A stretch of DNA of 33,285 nt from Bremia lactucae. Lineage: Eukaryota; Oomycota; Peronosporomycetes; Peronosporales; Peronosporaceae. Location of the stretch: assembly GCF_004359215.1 (NCBI RefSeq), contig NC_090620.1, positions 4,141,884-4,175,168 of the forward strand. The letters run 5' to 3'. Below, in pieces: positions 18,961-27,975 of the stretch. A model generated the notes under the pieces. That model saw only the letters and a list, made by a program, of their open reading frames with translations. It was not told where the DNA came from and ran no database searches. Within the stretch, counting starts at the first letter, position 1; every line of letters begins with the position of its first letter. The position numbers and the translations under genes were made by a program.

Positions 18961-19892
18961 TTTTCATTACTGCTAGCCAAAATTAAGTCATCGACGTAAA
19001 GCGCAACAAAGATCATATCTTGCCTACCACGCTTCATTTAGACGCAGTGGCCAGATTCGCATTTCTTGAACTCGAGCCCTAGCATAAAATCATCGAGGGG
19101 CTTCTTCCACATGCGAGGCGACTGCTTCAGCACGTACACTGACCGTTCTAGTTTGCACACATAGTCCGGATTGATTGCATCATTGAAGCCATCTGGCTGC
19201 GCCATGTTGATGTCCTCGTCGAGCTGGCCGTTGAGGTACGCTGTCTTTACGTCTATCCGATGGACAGTAAGTCCGTACTTGGCAGCCAAACTGAGCAGAA
19301 TCCGAATAGATGTAAACTTGGCCACAGGCGCAAACGTTTCTTCGTAGTCAATGCCAAACTTCTGTGCAAAGCCTTTAGCCACTAGACGCGCCTTGTGTCG
19401 CTCCACTATACCGTCTTGATTTTCTTTGACGCGAAACACTTACCGATTGCCTATTGGCTTGCGCCCTTTTGGTAGCGGCACAAGCGTCCATGTCTTGTTC
19501 TTTTGAAGCGATTCCATTTCCGAGTTGCATACTTCTTGCCACTTGGCTGCGTCGCTGGATTCCATCGCCGACTTGAACGTGGTCGGCATTTCTCCCACTG
19601 AATCCACAACGTACGCAGCCTCAAAATCGTGTGCCGTAGCAGACATTTCTTTTACTGATTGGTATCTACTGTGTCGCTTAGACGTTGGAATTTCAGCTGC
19701 TTTTTCGAGCGATTGAGTCCTTTCGTGCCGCTTGGTGCCAGGCTCCATTTCTTCGCTCTGCTCACATTCTTCATTCTCTTGATCAGTTTCTTCGAGTTGT
19801 GGAGAGTCGTCATCGGCCAATTCATCAGCCTCTTGAACAACAATCGCGCTATTCTGGCGGACGCATCTCTCACTGTCAAACATGTCTTCCAT
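18961..19892 (-). pseudogene. C3 Pol linker and reverse transcriptase to YVDD
   Basis: The frame 19892-19440 carries an acidic linker (QEADELADDDSPQLEETDQE) and ENKTWTLVPLPKGRKPIGNR-type residues. A TAA replaces the Trp codon, and the frame resumes at 19439: [81 protein letters not shown] second stop follows GHCV, then RGRQDMIFVALYVDDLILAS with YVDD at 18987-18998. Sequence ends within a few codons at the C2 LTR. Only two point stops break an otherwise long frame, so this is one of the younger pieces. Confidence 0.85.
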
Positions 19893-20670
19893 AAATTTTG
19901 CATCAAACTCACTAGTACACGGCCATTCTCAATCTTTCTTCGAAACGATATGCTTTTTCATGCTTCGAGTAGCCGAGAAATGGACAGCGTACCGTTCGAG
20001 AGTCAATCTTGCGACGTTTTTCCTTTGGAACTGTTACAAATGCATGGCAGCCAAACACCTTTAGATTTGCCAGCGCTGGTTTCCTCCCGGTCCAAACCTG
20101 ATATAGTGACTTTTCCATACAATACCTCGCGTTGGACAGCGGTAGCGAAGGAAGGTAGCGGTCATGAATGCTTCGCCCCAATACGATTTCGGCAGTCCAG
20201 CGAGCTCAAGCATACATCTTGCGCAATTCACGAGTGTACGATTCATGCGTTCGCCCCCCCCCCCTATTCAGTTGCGAGCGTAGGGTAGCGTGAATTTTTG
20301 CTCAATACCACGACGCTTGCAGAACTTGGCCAATACGCTCGAAGTGTTTTCACCACCGTTGTCTCAACGAAGAGTTTTGACAACTCCGCCGGTCTAAGTC
20401 TCAGTGAACGCAACAAACTTGGCGAGCTTGTTTGAGACCTCCGACTTGCTTCGTAACAAGAACACTGGTAAAGTGCGAGTACTCATCTGTAAATGTGACG
20501 AAGTACCACTTACCGCTAAAAGTCGCTGACTGCATAGGACCGCTCACGTCACTCTGAATGACTTCTAGCAGCTTATTTGCGTGATGAGGCGACTTTTGCA
20601 TGAAGCTCACTCGCGTTTATTTGCCAGGTGCGCAACCATCGCACAGCTCCCACTGTTTGACTTATGCTAA
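19893..20670 (-). pseudogene. C3 GAG-pre-integrase and integrase
   Basis: The minus strand reads QWELCDGCAPGK, a stop, then TRVSFMQKSPHHANKLLEVI, QSDVSGPMQSATFSGKWYFV and TFTDEYSHFTSV with the first catalytic Asp in QSDV. The middle of the core (20400-20270) is scrambled and contains an 11-base C run (20254-20264). RMNRTLVNCARCMLELAGLP and KSYWGEAFMTATFLR follow, then ANLKVFGCHAFVTVPKEKRR and RCPFLGYSKHEKAYRFEE. Frameshifts separate these blocks. Confidence 0.75.
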
Positions 20671-20860
20671 GGTCAAGTGAGCACTACTTGGCGAAATGCA
20701 AAGTGAATATATTAAGGTCCTTAGTTCGCAACCTATAGCTACCTCGAAGCCAATCATTGATTCTCCAATCATAGCTCATAGAACCTTCTAGAAACTACTG
20801 ACGTCATCTACTAACGTCATCCCCATGACGTCACACTGTGACGTCATTACCGGTATATAA
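20671..20860 (-). repeat. Copia LTR in inverted orientation (3' LTR of C5)
   Basis: The reverse complement matches the C2 LTR from ACCGGTAATGACGTCA through CAATAATATATT-like sequence to GTGCTCACTTGACC. It carries three perfect TGACGTCA palindromes (20799-20806, 20826-20833, 20839-20846). On its upstream side (higher coordinates) lies a Copia Pol C-terminus in the matching minus orientation, so it is that element's 3' LTR. Its far end abuts C3. Confidence 0.7.
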
Positions 20861-21060
20861 TGGTAATTATGGGTACTATCTTGATGTAGTCGAGTCGCTT
20901 CCTAGCTAACACTCTCACTCGACTCGACGATTAGGGAGACGCTTGAATACCAAGTTTGCTCCGAAGCACACAAAACTGCGTCGCTGGAATAGGCTTCGTC
21001 ATGATATCAGCTAACTTGTCCAGAGTGGAGACATACTCCAATATCACTCTACAACACAGC
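20861..21060 (-). pseudogene. Copia C5 Pol C-terminal tail
   Basis: The minus strand reads VILEYVSTLDKLADIMTKPI, PATQFCVLRSKLGIQ and then a stop, closely matching the C2 tail (ILEYISSLDMLADMTKPIPA). It is followed downstream by its LTR. Upstream the element breaks off near 21060, where a + oriented Copia piece begins within about 50 bases. Only this last part of Pol survives. Confidence 0.75.
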
Positions 21061-21105
21061 GTCTAAATGACGCTTGTGCGACTCTATTGCTCAGCCCGTT
21101 CTCGG

Positions 21106-21713
21106 GCCCTACTATGCACGAATACACAGGATCCGGGACTCAAGCTGACAAAAAAAAGCTTATGTGCGAAGGAGGTTGCAAACACAACGAGTCCATGGCT
21201 GGGGTACCATATAGAAATGCTGTCGGCTACCTGATGTACTTTACGGTCGATACACGCCCCGATCTCGCTGCGGTAGTAGCAGTGATCAGCCAATTTGCTA
21301 CAGTTTTATGTCCGACACACTAGCAAGCACTCACGAGAGTATTCAGGTATATACAAGGCACAAATTGCATGGTATCAAGTTTCAAGCATCAAGTGACAAG
21401 GGACTTCAAGGCTACACGGATGCAGACTGGGCTGGAGACACAGAGTCAAGAAGAAGCACCAGTGGCATTTTTGATGAGCGGCGGATGTATCAGCTGGAAA
21501 AGCAAGAAGCAGCGCACTGTGGCACTTCGTCTACGGAAGTCGAACACATGGCGTTGCCAGAAGTAGCACAAGAAGCGGTGTGGCTAAAGGCATTTCTGTG
21601 TGAGCTCGTTGAGATGTCGAGAAGCGATGCGGTCAAGATCTATGAGGACAACCAAGGCTCAATAGCATTGGCCGAGAATCCGACATTCTACAAACGCATC
21701 AAGCACATTGATA
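21106..21713 (+). pseudogene. Copia fragment C4 (RT end to RNase H)
   Basis: Frames here read SGTQADKKKLMCEGGCKHNE, SMAGVPYRNAVGYLMYFTVD, TRPDLAAVVAVISQFA, then GLQGYTDADWAGDTESRRST with the RNase H Asp. HCGTSSTEVEHMALPEVAQE, AVWLKAFLCELVEM and EDNQGSIALAENPTFYKRIK follow. At HIDT (about 21713) the Copia reading is cut and G1-type Gypsy sequence begins in the next bases. Two small indels split the frame. Same family as C2. Confidence 0.8.
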
Positions 21714-23217
21714 CGTCAACTTGCAAAAGTGCATCATACGGATCCCCGAGATACCCGTGCTGGGCTGCATCGTAGGTACACATGGTGTACGAGCAGACCC
21801 AGACAATGTTAAGGCTGTAAGGGAATGGCCAATCCCACGACGCTTGAAGGATTTGCGCCGATTTCAAGGGCTCTCTAATTACTTGTATAAGTACAGCAAA
21901 AATAGATGGAGCGGACTAAGCCCTTGTCTGACCTCCTTAAAAAGGATACATAATGGGTTTGATCAAATGAACAAGTACATGCGTTCACATCAATGAAGCA
22001 ATCTCCTGTAGAGGCACCGGTGTTGGCATTGCCAGAAGCGGATGAACCCTTTAGCGTCGTCTGCGATGCAAGCAATTTGCAATTAGCAGCGCGATCACGC
22101 AGAAGGATGACAACGTCGTTGACCACGTCATCTCTTATTAGTCCCGGCTTTTGGATGCCGCGAAATTAAATTACCGTGTGCATGACAAGGAGTACAGTAT
22201 GCTTTTGTAAAGTTTCGCGTGCACCTTTTAGGCCCCGAGCCATTTGTAGTTTATACGGATCACGCATCACTCCGCACCGCAATAAACCCGCCGCACCTCT
22301 CGCTTAGAGTGGCAAGATAGCTTACATTCTTCTCGGAATTCAATTCAAATTGAATGCTATCGGGGTAAATTGAATGTCTTGGCTGACGCATTATCGCGCA
22401 GACGAGACTTCGAGGCAAGACACCAGGAAAATGTGTCTCGTGCTAAGGAACAAATTGAGTCGTCAATGCTGGCAGCCATGAAGGTCTACCACTTGAATAG
22501 CTCGTTGGTCTCCAAAATGAAGAAGAGCTACAGTCAGGGCGAACGTTTTCGCCTGCTGTTGGATCACTTCGGTGGACGAAAAGTAACCCTTCCGTCGCAC
22601 CTGAAGGCTAAACTAAGTGAGTTAAGCTATAGCGATAAACTATTACGGCACCGGCTGTCACCTTGTAAAACCTTGAGAATCTATGTCCATCTTAACAAAT
22701 CTTGTGCTAAAGTACCATCGAGTGATGATCATATGAGTGTTAAAGTAATTTGATGGCCACTCCTTTATAGACGGGTGACCAACTTTATTCGCTCCTACAA
22801 GCAGTGTCAGCGTATAAAGCCTGCACCGTCCAGCAGTGCGCCATTGAAGCCGCTGCCAATTCCAACGGAACACTCGAAGTCGGCCAGTCTGGACTTTAAT
22901 TAAGCGCCATGTATTGACACGATCACAGGCAAGGAGGCAGCTTTCTTGTTCCTGGATCATGTGTACCGACTACACGGATGCCCAAAGCCATAGTATCGGA
23001 TCGGGATCCACGTTTTACGTCGGGTTTTGGCGTCATGCGTTTGATCCGCTGGGTAGCAAGCTCCACATGTCAACAGCGGATCATAATCAGAGCGATGGCC
23101 AAACAGAACGTGCTAATCGGTTCGTGGCGGATGTATTGCATGCGGTAGCAACTCATAAGGAATGAAGCAACCAATTGCCCTTCGTGGAGTTCGGTTCTGT
23201 TTGTCTCCACGCCAATG
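21714..23217 (+). mobile_element. Ty3/Gypsy fragment of the G1 family (RT C-end to integrase)
   Basis: The fragment aligns with 2158-3765 of G1. It starts CIIRIPEIPVLGCIVGTHGV (RT C-terminus), then a broken RNase H (GPEPFVVYTDHASLRTAINP region near 22235), the tether (22370-22753, LADALSRRRDFEARHQE) and integrase. It ends near 23217 in sequence still matching G1 at about 3765. Both ends are sharp fusions: Copia C4 on the left and the G2 3' region on the right. Confidence 0.8.
22370..23165 (+). pseudogene. G1-family tether and integrase, internally deleted
   Basis: The frame 22370-22753 is the tether and start of the zinc domain. The zinc-domain Cys pair reads near 22800 (KQCQRIKPAPSSSAPLKPLP). 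SASLDFN carries the first catalytic Asp near 22890, then about 50 codons are lost before TITGKEAAFLFLDHVYRLHG (22920). VLASCV and SKLHMSTADHNQSDGQTERA, with the catalytic Glu, lie in the frame 22914-23165, which stops at an AATGA. The core is unusable. Confidence 0.75.
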
Positions 23218-24146
23218 CAAATGTTTCAGTAGACGCTAATACGTTCTTCTGCGGAAAAAACACACCTCCTACTCTAATTTGAGGTGACTAGTAAATGTCA
23301 CATGCTACTCTCATTGTAGGTGACTTGGCCAGTCGGCGTGATCGCCCGACTCGGTGAAAATGTTAAAGCCTCCGAATCAACCGGAGCCACGTCCGTGAAC
23401 CTTCGAATTCTCACATACCAACTTAAGAGGTGATGACAGAGTTGTTTGACGCTTTGAAGACCCTTTTGGTTGGAGTCATCGTGTGATGACTCCCTGAACG
23501 ACGACAACTCTGGTGATGTCAGTATGCATCATCAGAACGAAGTGATCGTAAAGGTCACTTCTTAGTATGAATGCTACTGGTGGTGTCAGTATGCATCGCC
23601 AGAAAAAACGGAGTGCTTGTAAGGATAACACCGAGAGCCATGTTAGCGTTAACGTTAACATGAGCCAACGGGGGAAGGACAGTAATGTCTTGCGACTTGC
23701 TCCCGAAAAATAGCCTTGGTTGCCCTCTAAGAGCAACCTAACTCGTTGGTCTGGTATGACCAACGGTCCATACCATATCCCGTCGTTCGACTTATCCAGG
23801 CTTTACAAGCCTGGTGAGGATGCAACGAAATTCTTTATCAATGACGTTTCTGGCATGTGGTACACCCGTAAGCGGGCAAAGAATGTAACTCCTTTGTTCC
23901 AATCTTTAGAAGCATTCGCACAGAACGTGCAAAGTATAGCCTCGGAAATGGCTTGACAAAATGGATGATTTCCGTGAACGGTTTGAAAAATGGACCGTAG
24001 TCGCTGCACGCTACAAGCTGCACCGTTTGTCTTGAGAGGCACGGTTACCTTGTCTCTCGTGGGGAGACTCATGTCCATGCTGATCTAAGGGTGCTGGTCA
24101 TGCCCCTAAGAGACATATAACCTTAAAGATCCTCATTGGAGGACTT
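23218..24146 (+). other. Candidate antisense reading frame of G2, copy B
   Basis: This is homologous to 7960-8900 of copy A. The longest clean piece is 23720-23956 on +, reading NLTRWSGMTNGPYHIPSFDL, SRLYKPGEDATKFFINDVSG and NVTPLFQSLEAFAQNVQSIA. DFRERFEKWTVVAARYKLHR follows after a one-base slip. The minus strand here has stops in all three frames, so the + reading is the more protein-like. Earlier parts (23231-23700) contain stops. No known family is recognised; it could be an extra antisense gene of the element or non-coding 3' sequence. Confidence 0.35.
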
Positions 24147-24431
24147 TCATTTCTTGTGAGATGCGCGAAGGGATTTAGAACCTCCAAACCTTTTTACGAG
24201 CGCGGGAAGGCTCGCTCTCCGATGGACCTGCTGTCGAGGAGGATGGGTCTCGTCGTACTGCAGAACGAGATTCGTAACGTCCAACATCAGTTGGGAACGA
24301 GGTTTCCCAACTATGTGCGATGGTGGATACCCTCGCCAACGAACAAGATAACTCCTTTGAACCACCTTTACCTCACGGTGGTTCGAAAAGCTTTCAATAA
24401 GCAAATGCTTCTCACCACTCGAATCCGACAA
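24147..24431 (-). pseudogene. G2 copy B chromodomain and Pol C-terminus
   Basis: The frame contains EKHLLIESFSNHREVKVVQR, SYLVRWRGYPPSHIVGKPRS and QLMLDVTNLVLQYDETHPPR. This is a nearly complete chromodomain (24431-24240) with WRGYP and the following helix, then a basic tail and stop at 24147. The expected W-E-P after the core reads V-G-K-P. The reading-frame Met is internal: the linker frame upstream is continuous with Pol. This is the best chromodomain in the window. Confidence 0.85.
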
Positions 24432-24970
24432 TTGATTTGGAAGGGGGATCGGGTTCGCCTCGTTTCACAAACCGAAACCAACATCGTGATTGGATCGCAC
24501 CTTTCACTATTTGAGGGAGGACATTGATCACGAGCGATCCCGTCGCCGCGAATTATCGGTGACGGTTGATAATGTTTCTCGTGACCAGTTGAAAAATTGT
24601 GCGCAGGCTGCGACTGTTCAACTGGCGAATGATAGGATACATCAGTCCCTTCAAAACGAGCTGGTGGCAGCTCGTCAGAAGATCTCTTCGCTGGAGGAAA
24701 GAGTGGGTCGTCTGGTTCATGAGATCAGACTCTGTTTCAAGACTATAAGGCTTTGGCTCCAATCCATCAGGCTTTGCCTCCGAACCCTCAGGCTTTGGCG
24801 GATGCCCTAGATCCTTCCGGTGTAATCCAGAATCGAAAAAAAGCCTCGTACTGATGGTGCGAGAGGAGACGCTCGACAGTAAACGTAGGATGTGTACGCA
24901 TATTACGAGGCAGCTCGATCGTTTACGCATTGCCTTAGTGATGTTGTGCGAAACGGGCCAAAAACCTGAA
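24432..24970 (-). pseudogene. G2 copy B GPY/F module and Pol linker
   Basis: IELPRNMRTHPTFTVERLLS and HHQYEA (about 24928-24850) correspond to the end of the GPY/F module; GPF itself is at about 24960. The linker then reads SHEPDDPLFPPAKRSSDELP, PARFEGTDVSYHSPVEQSQP and IIRGDGIARDQCPP in one open minus frame (about 24725-24500), with no ATG start. The Pro/Ser/Asp composition fits a flexible linker before the chromodomain. Confidence 0.7.
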
Positions 24971-25009
24971 CCAGTCATTTATTACTGCCCACCTTGGTCA
25001 CTACATACT

Positions 25010-25400
25010 TTAGTATATTTTAGGGTTCATCGGGGGTGGTTTTTGAAGGTTTACCGTAGACAGTAAGACTAGGTCACTATCATTAAATAAAAGTATGTTT
25101 GCACTTCCATTTTTTTCTGAGTTCCATTTCTGTCGGTCCACCGCATCAGCCAGAATCCTGTACGAAACGAACCACTGCTTTTCCAGCCAACAGGTAATCA
25201 CCTGCTGACTCGGTATTGTTTTTGTCTTCAGTGCGACCGGTGCGCACTGCGGAGATGTCATTTCCTTATTAGTGAGAGCAATATTGTTCTCACTATTTTT
25301 ATTTTTTTAGATGCTGAGTCTTTAAGCATCGTTATCAAAGTCAGTAATAGCATTATTGTTATTACTAAGTTTGTCCCCTGTAAGGTTTATTAAATCAACA
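25010..25400 (-). pseudogene. G2 copy B integrase C-terminal extension
   Basis: The frame 25261-25010 reads VITCWLEKQWFVSYRILADA, VDRQKWNSEKNGSANILLFN and DSDLVLLSTVNLQ, the conserved stretch before GPY/F in this family. Upstream (25400-25262) DLINLTGDKLSNNNNAITDF and NIALTNKEM are readable, an Asn/Asp-rich insertion also found in copy A at 9960-10090. The stretch from 25401 to 25697 shows only decayed integrase sequence. Confidence 0.7.
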
Positions 25401-25697
25401 TTGGTATCCTTCGCATTGACCTTTGCTTATGCGGGATGAGCAAGAACTAGAATGTTCTCGGCTCGAGCGAGTCCCTCCCCTCTTGAAAAAGAATCACTCT
25501 CAAACAAGGTGGGTATACGCGGATGACGTAAGCGCCACGAATAACGTTGTGTGCTTTGTAGAAGCATGCACTGAATTGTTTATGGCAAATCCTACAATAA
25601 GCAAGAACTCGCTCTAACGCGTAAAAGAATGGACGTATTTGCGAAGTATTTCTTTGAGGGTACGATTAGCACGTTCTTTTTGACCATCTATTTCAAG

Positions 25698-25994
25698 TCA
25701 GAAGCTGTAGAACTGTGTTCCAAGTGAGTAAAACTTAGTTTGCCAAAATTCTGTTGTGAATCTGGGGTTTCGATCTGAGACTAGTTCACGGGGTAAGCCA
25801 TGGGGTTGAAATATCGTGTCAACGAAGACTTGAGCACAGCCTTTGGCTGGGATCGACTCCGGGACTGCAGCAAGATAGACTATCTTGCTAAAACGATCAA
25901 TAAACGCAATAGTGCCATTATTCTTGTAATCGTCTTCGGGACGCCCAAAGACGAAGTCCACAAATACGTAACCACTTTTGGTGCATCGTGGCAC
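25698..25994 (-). pseudogene. G2 copy B integrase core
   Basis: The frame reads VFVDFVFGRPEDDYKNNGTI, AFIDRFSKIVYLAAVPESIP, AKGCAQVFVDTIFQPHGLPR and ELVSDRNPRFTTEFWQTKFY. Both catalytic Asp residues (VDFVF and VSDRN) are present; the frame ends before the catalytic Glu. Sequence upstream is fused, after a deletion, to the end of the zinc domain and then to RT. It is cleaner than the copy A integrase. Confidence 0.8.
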
Positions 25995-26109
25995 TCATAC
26001 ATGATGCGTCAGCGCAAGTCATTACAGTAACCGATTGCGTGTTGAGGATCGATCCGTTGAGGATCGAAACAATTTCAACGATCCTTTCAAGGTTGTTGCG
26101 ATAAATTTT

Positions 26110-26640
26110 TAAGGTAACTCATGGCTCTGCTATGAACGAAGACGTCATCCAAATAACTCGGTGCGAAATCCCGCATTGATCTTAACAGATTGGTTCCACA
26201 TCTGTTAAATGACGCAGGGGCATCACTAAGCCCCTGTGGTAAGCTAGCCACTCTCATAGCATTCCGCTTGGGGTACTTACTGCTGTGAACGGGATATCCT
26301 GATCACGTATGAGGATTCGATAGAATCCATCAATCAAATCCATTGACGAATAGATAGTACTATTTGACATACCATTAATAATTACGTCTTTTATTTCGTG
26401 GTACCGGCGTTTAGCCGGTACCGCTGCAGCGTTCAACTTATTGAGCGCGTGCTCAATGCGCCATCCTCGTGTTGCTTTACACAGACATAAGGTCGGAGAG
26501 CTTTGTGAATGGTTGATTACCTCACATGGCTCGCTGCTAAGTGACCGGCAAAGAACTTGTCGATCGATAATACGTGTTCTCGAGGCAGTGACTACTACTT
26601 CATGATACATTATTTCGAATCTGGTATCAGGTTGATCTCG
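26110..26640 (-). pseudogene. G2 copy B reverse transcriptase, RNase H deleted
   Basis: The frame 26610-26254 reads HSQSSPTLCLCKATRGWRIE, HALNKLNAAAVPAKRRYHEI, KDVIINGMSNSTIYSSMDLI and DGFYRILIRDQDIPFTAVST. Below it, RDFAPSYLDDVFVHSRAMS carries the catalytic box as YLDD at 26144-26155. Directly after that, the reading switches to sequence that in copy A lies beyond RNase H (YRNNLERI region). About 1 kb of RT thumb, RNase H and tether is therefore deleted. The first three residues upstream of 26610 belong to the linker. Confidence 0.8.
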
Positions 26641-27690
26641 TATCGAGTGCCTTTATCCTTAGGCAACTCCCACGGTACCGAATCAGGGAGCACACCCTGA
26701 AATCTTTATATAAATGATTAGTCTTCATGACTCGCAGGATTGGGACGAAAAACCTTCTTTCCAAGTCTTCCCATCGATGACACTTTCGTTCATGGATGAG
26801 CGTTTGAGAGCCCATTCTTTTATCAGGTAAAAGTATTGCCGACCGAGTATCGGCTATGTATTTGTCGCAGATGGCAAGTACGTAGATCTGCTTGAATTTG
26901 CCACTACGCAGATTACGCAAGAATTGTTTCGGTTCAAGCGTCGGCACATGATGTTATCTCCAAAAATAATTTCGGAGGCGTTGTCAGATCAAGTGTAAGA
27001 CCCAACACTTAATTATTGTTTACTTAGACCTTCAGTGCCTCACTTTCTACATTGGAACTTGTATCTAAAGGTGCCCAAGACTTCTTCCTGTAGAGTATTA
27101 AGGACTTCTTCCATCACGTAAAATGGCACCCATATTCTTATTTACCCTGGGGAAGTATCCTCTCCAACTAACTCGAGCATTGGTTGTGCAACTACTGCGA
27201 GACCCTCTACGATCGACTCTTCAGTCAATTTAGAACTTTCACACTGTCTCTTACAGAGAGGCGTTTCGAATTTTGTTAAAAGGTTGCTTTTGTAGCAAAC
27301 ATCCTTGGTTCGTACAACTTAAATTATTCGATTGGTCGAACTTCGACGCTGCCTGTCCTTGTGCTTAGCCGTCGGTGACTATGCCTGCGTCACAATGGCA
27401 GACCTTCGACGCTGCCCACGTTTGTGCACAGCCGTCAGTAACTGTCCACGTCACAATGGTAGACCTTCGACGCTGCCAGTGCTTATGCACAGCCGTCGGT
27501 ATCAAACTCCACAGTGTGATGGGTATTCACACTGAGGTCTTGTGCAGTCGTGCGAACGACCGAGCCACAAGTGGGGTCATCGCACTCACTCTTAGGCGAT
27601 TTACACGCTTGTGGATGCTCCAAGACGGGCATCAGAGGCCCATCTAATGAACGAGAGAAAGGCATCGTCACGGCTTGATGCTGCCAGTTG
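26641..27690 (-). pseudogene. G2 copy B protease-RT linker
   Basis: The frame 26947-26627 reads LEPKQFLRNLRSGKFKQIYV, LAICDKYIADTRSAILLPDK and ERKCHRWEDLERR, matching 12717-12505 of copy A. The frame 27671-27483 reads DGPLMPVLEHPQACKSPKSE, CDDPTCGSVVRTTAQDLSVN and THHTVEFDTDGCA, then enters the 63-base repeats. Sequence from about 26950 to 27330 is decayed and matches copy A 12730-13070. Confidence 0.65.
27341..27520 (-). repeat. Tandem repeat of 61-63 bp units in G2 copy B linker
   Basis: On + three units begin CTTCGACGCTGCC at 27341, 27404 and 27465, each followed by GTGCNNAGCCGTC and CACAATGG. Spacing is 63 and 61 bases. On the coding strand the unit is about 21 residues (AASKVYHCDV...GCAQ type). 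Copy A has the same array with a partial deletion, so the array predates the split of the two copies. Confidence 0.8.
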
Positions 27691-27975
27691 ATGCATGGCT
27701 CGTACTTTCTGAGCCATGGTAATCCAAGGATGACAGCAAATTTGTCCTGTACGATGAAATATCATCATACTGCTTACGCTTTAACGTGTATTAGATACCA
27801 ACTACACGTTTATTTACTGTTACAGATGCGCCTGTCGCTAGGCGCACTGTCATCGCCGTTATAGGGATATCGCGCTTAACAAACTTGTGCCTGCGATCTT
27901 CAAGCGATTCGCGTCGAATAGAATTGTTCGACGCCCCACAATCGACTAGGGACTTAAGTGAATGTAAATTTTGTA
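27691..27975 (-). pseudogene. G2 copy B aspartic protease
   Basis: Read from 27960 down: SLKSLVDCGASNNSIRRESL, EDRRHKFVKRDIPITAMTVR and LATGASVTVNKRVVGI, then a stop and YTLKRKQYDD. The catalytic Asp sits in VDCGASNN, better kept than in copy A. The C-terminal half follows with frameshifts toward 27700. It would process Gag-Pol in the particle. Confidence 0.7.

Larger units (their letters stand above)
18961..20670 (-). mobile_element. Ty1/Copia fragment C3 (GAG-pre-integrase to RT), minus strand
   Basis: Reading down from 20670: QWELCDGCAPGK, integrase, acidic linker and RT to the YVDD box, where it ends abruptly against the C2 LTR. It is the same family as C2, so the two are inverted relative to each other. 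It has no gag, protease, RNase H or LTR of its own orientation contiguous with its 3' end. The fragment lies between two LTR copies in opposite orientation. Confidence 0.8.

Noticed and set aside
20254..20264. A run of 11 C bases in the C3 integrase considered as a regulatory or slippage signal.
   Set aside because: It lies in decayed integrase sequence where a short G-rich coding stretch is expected; simple expansion in a dead copy or a sequencing artefact is enough.
24490..24810. A + strand frame with coiled-coil-like sequence (QNELVAARQKISSLEERVGR), also seen in copy A at 9250-9660.
   Set aside because: The minus strand here has an open Pro/Ser/Asp-rich Pol linker running into a chromodomain, and differences between copies fall mostly on the wobble position of that minus frame (about 10 of 23), fewest on the third position of the + frame. 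The coiled coil is a shadow of pol.
27341..27520. The regular 63-base array considered as a CRISPR array.
   Set aside because: There are no unique spacers between short repeats; whole units repeat, are in frame in a retrotransposon linker and occur in a eukaryotic genome.
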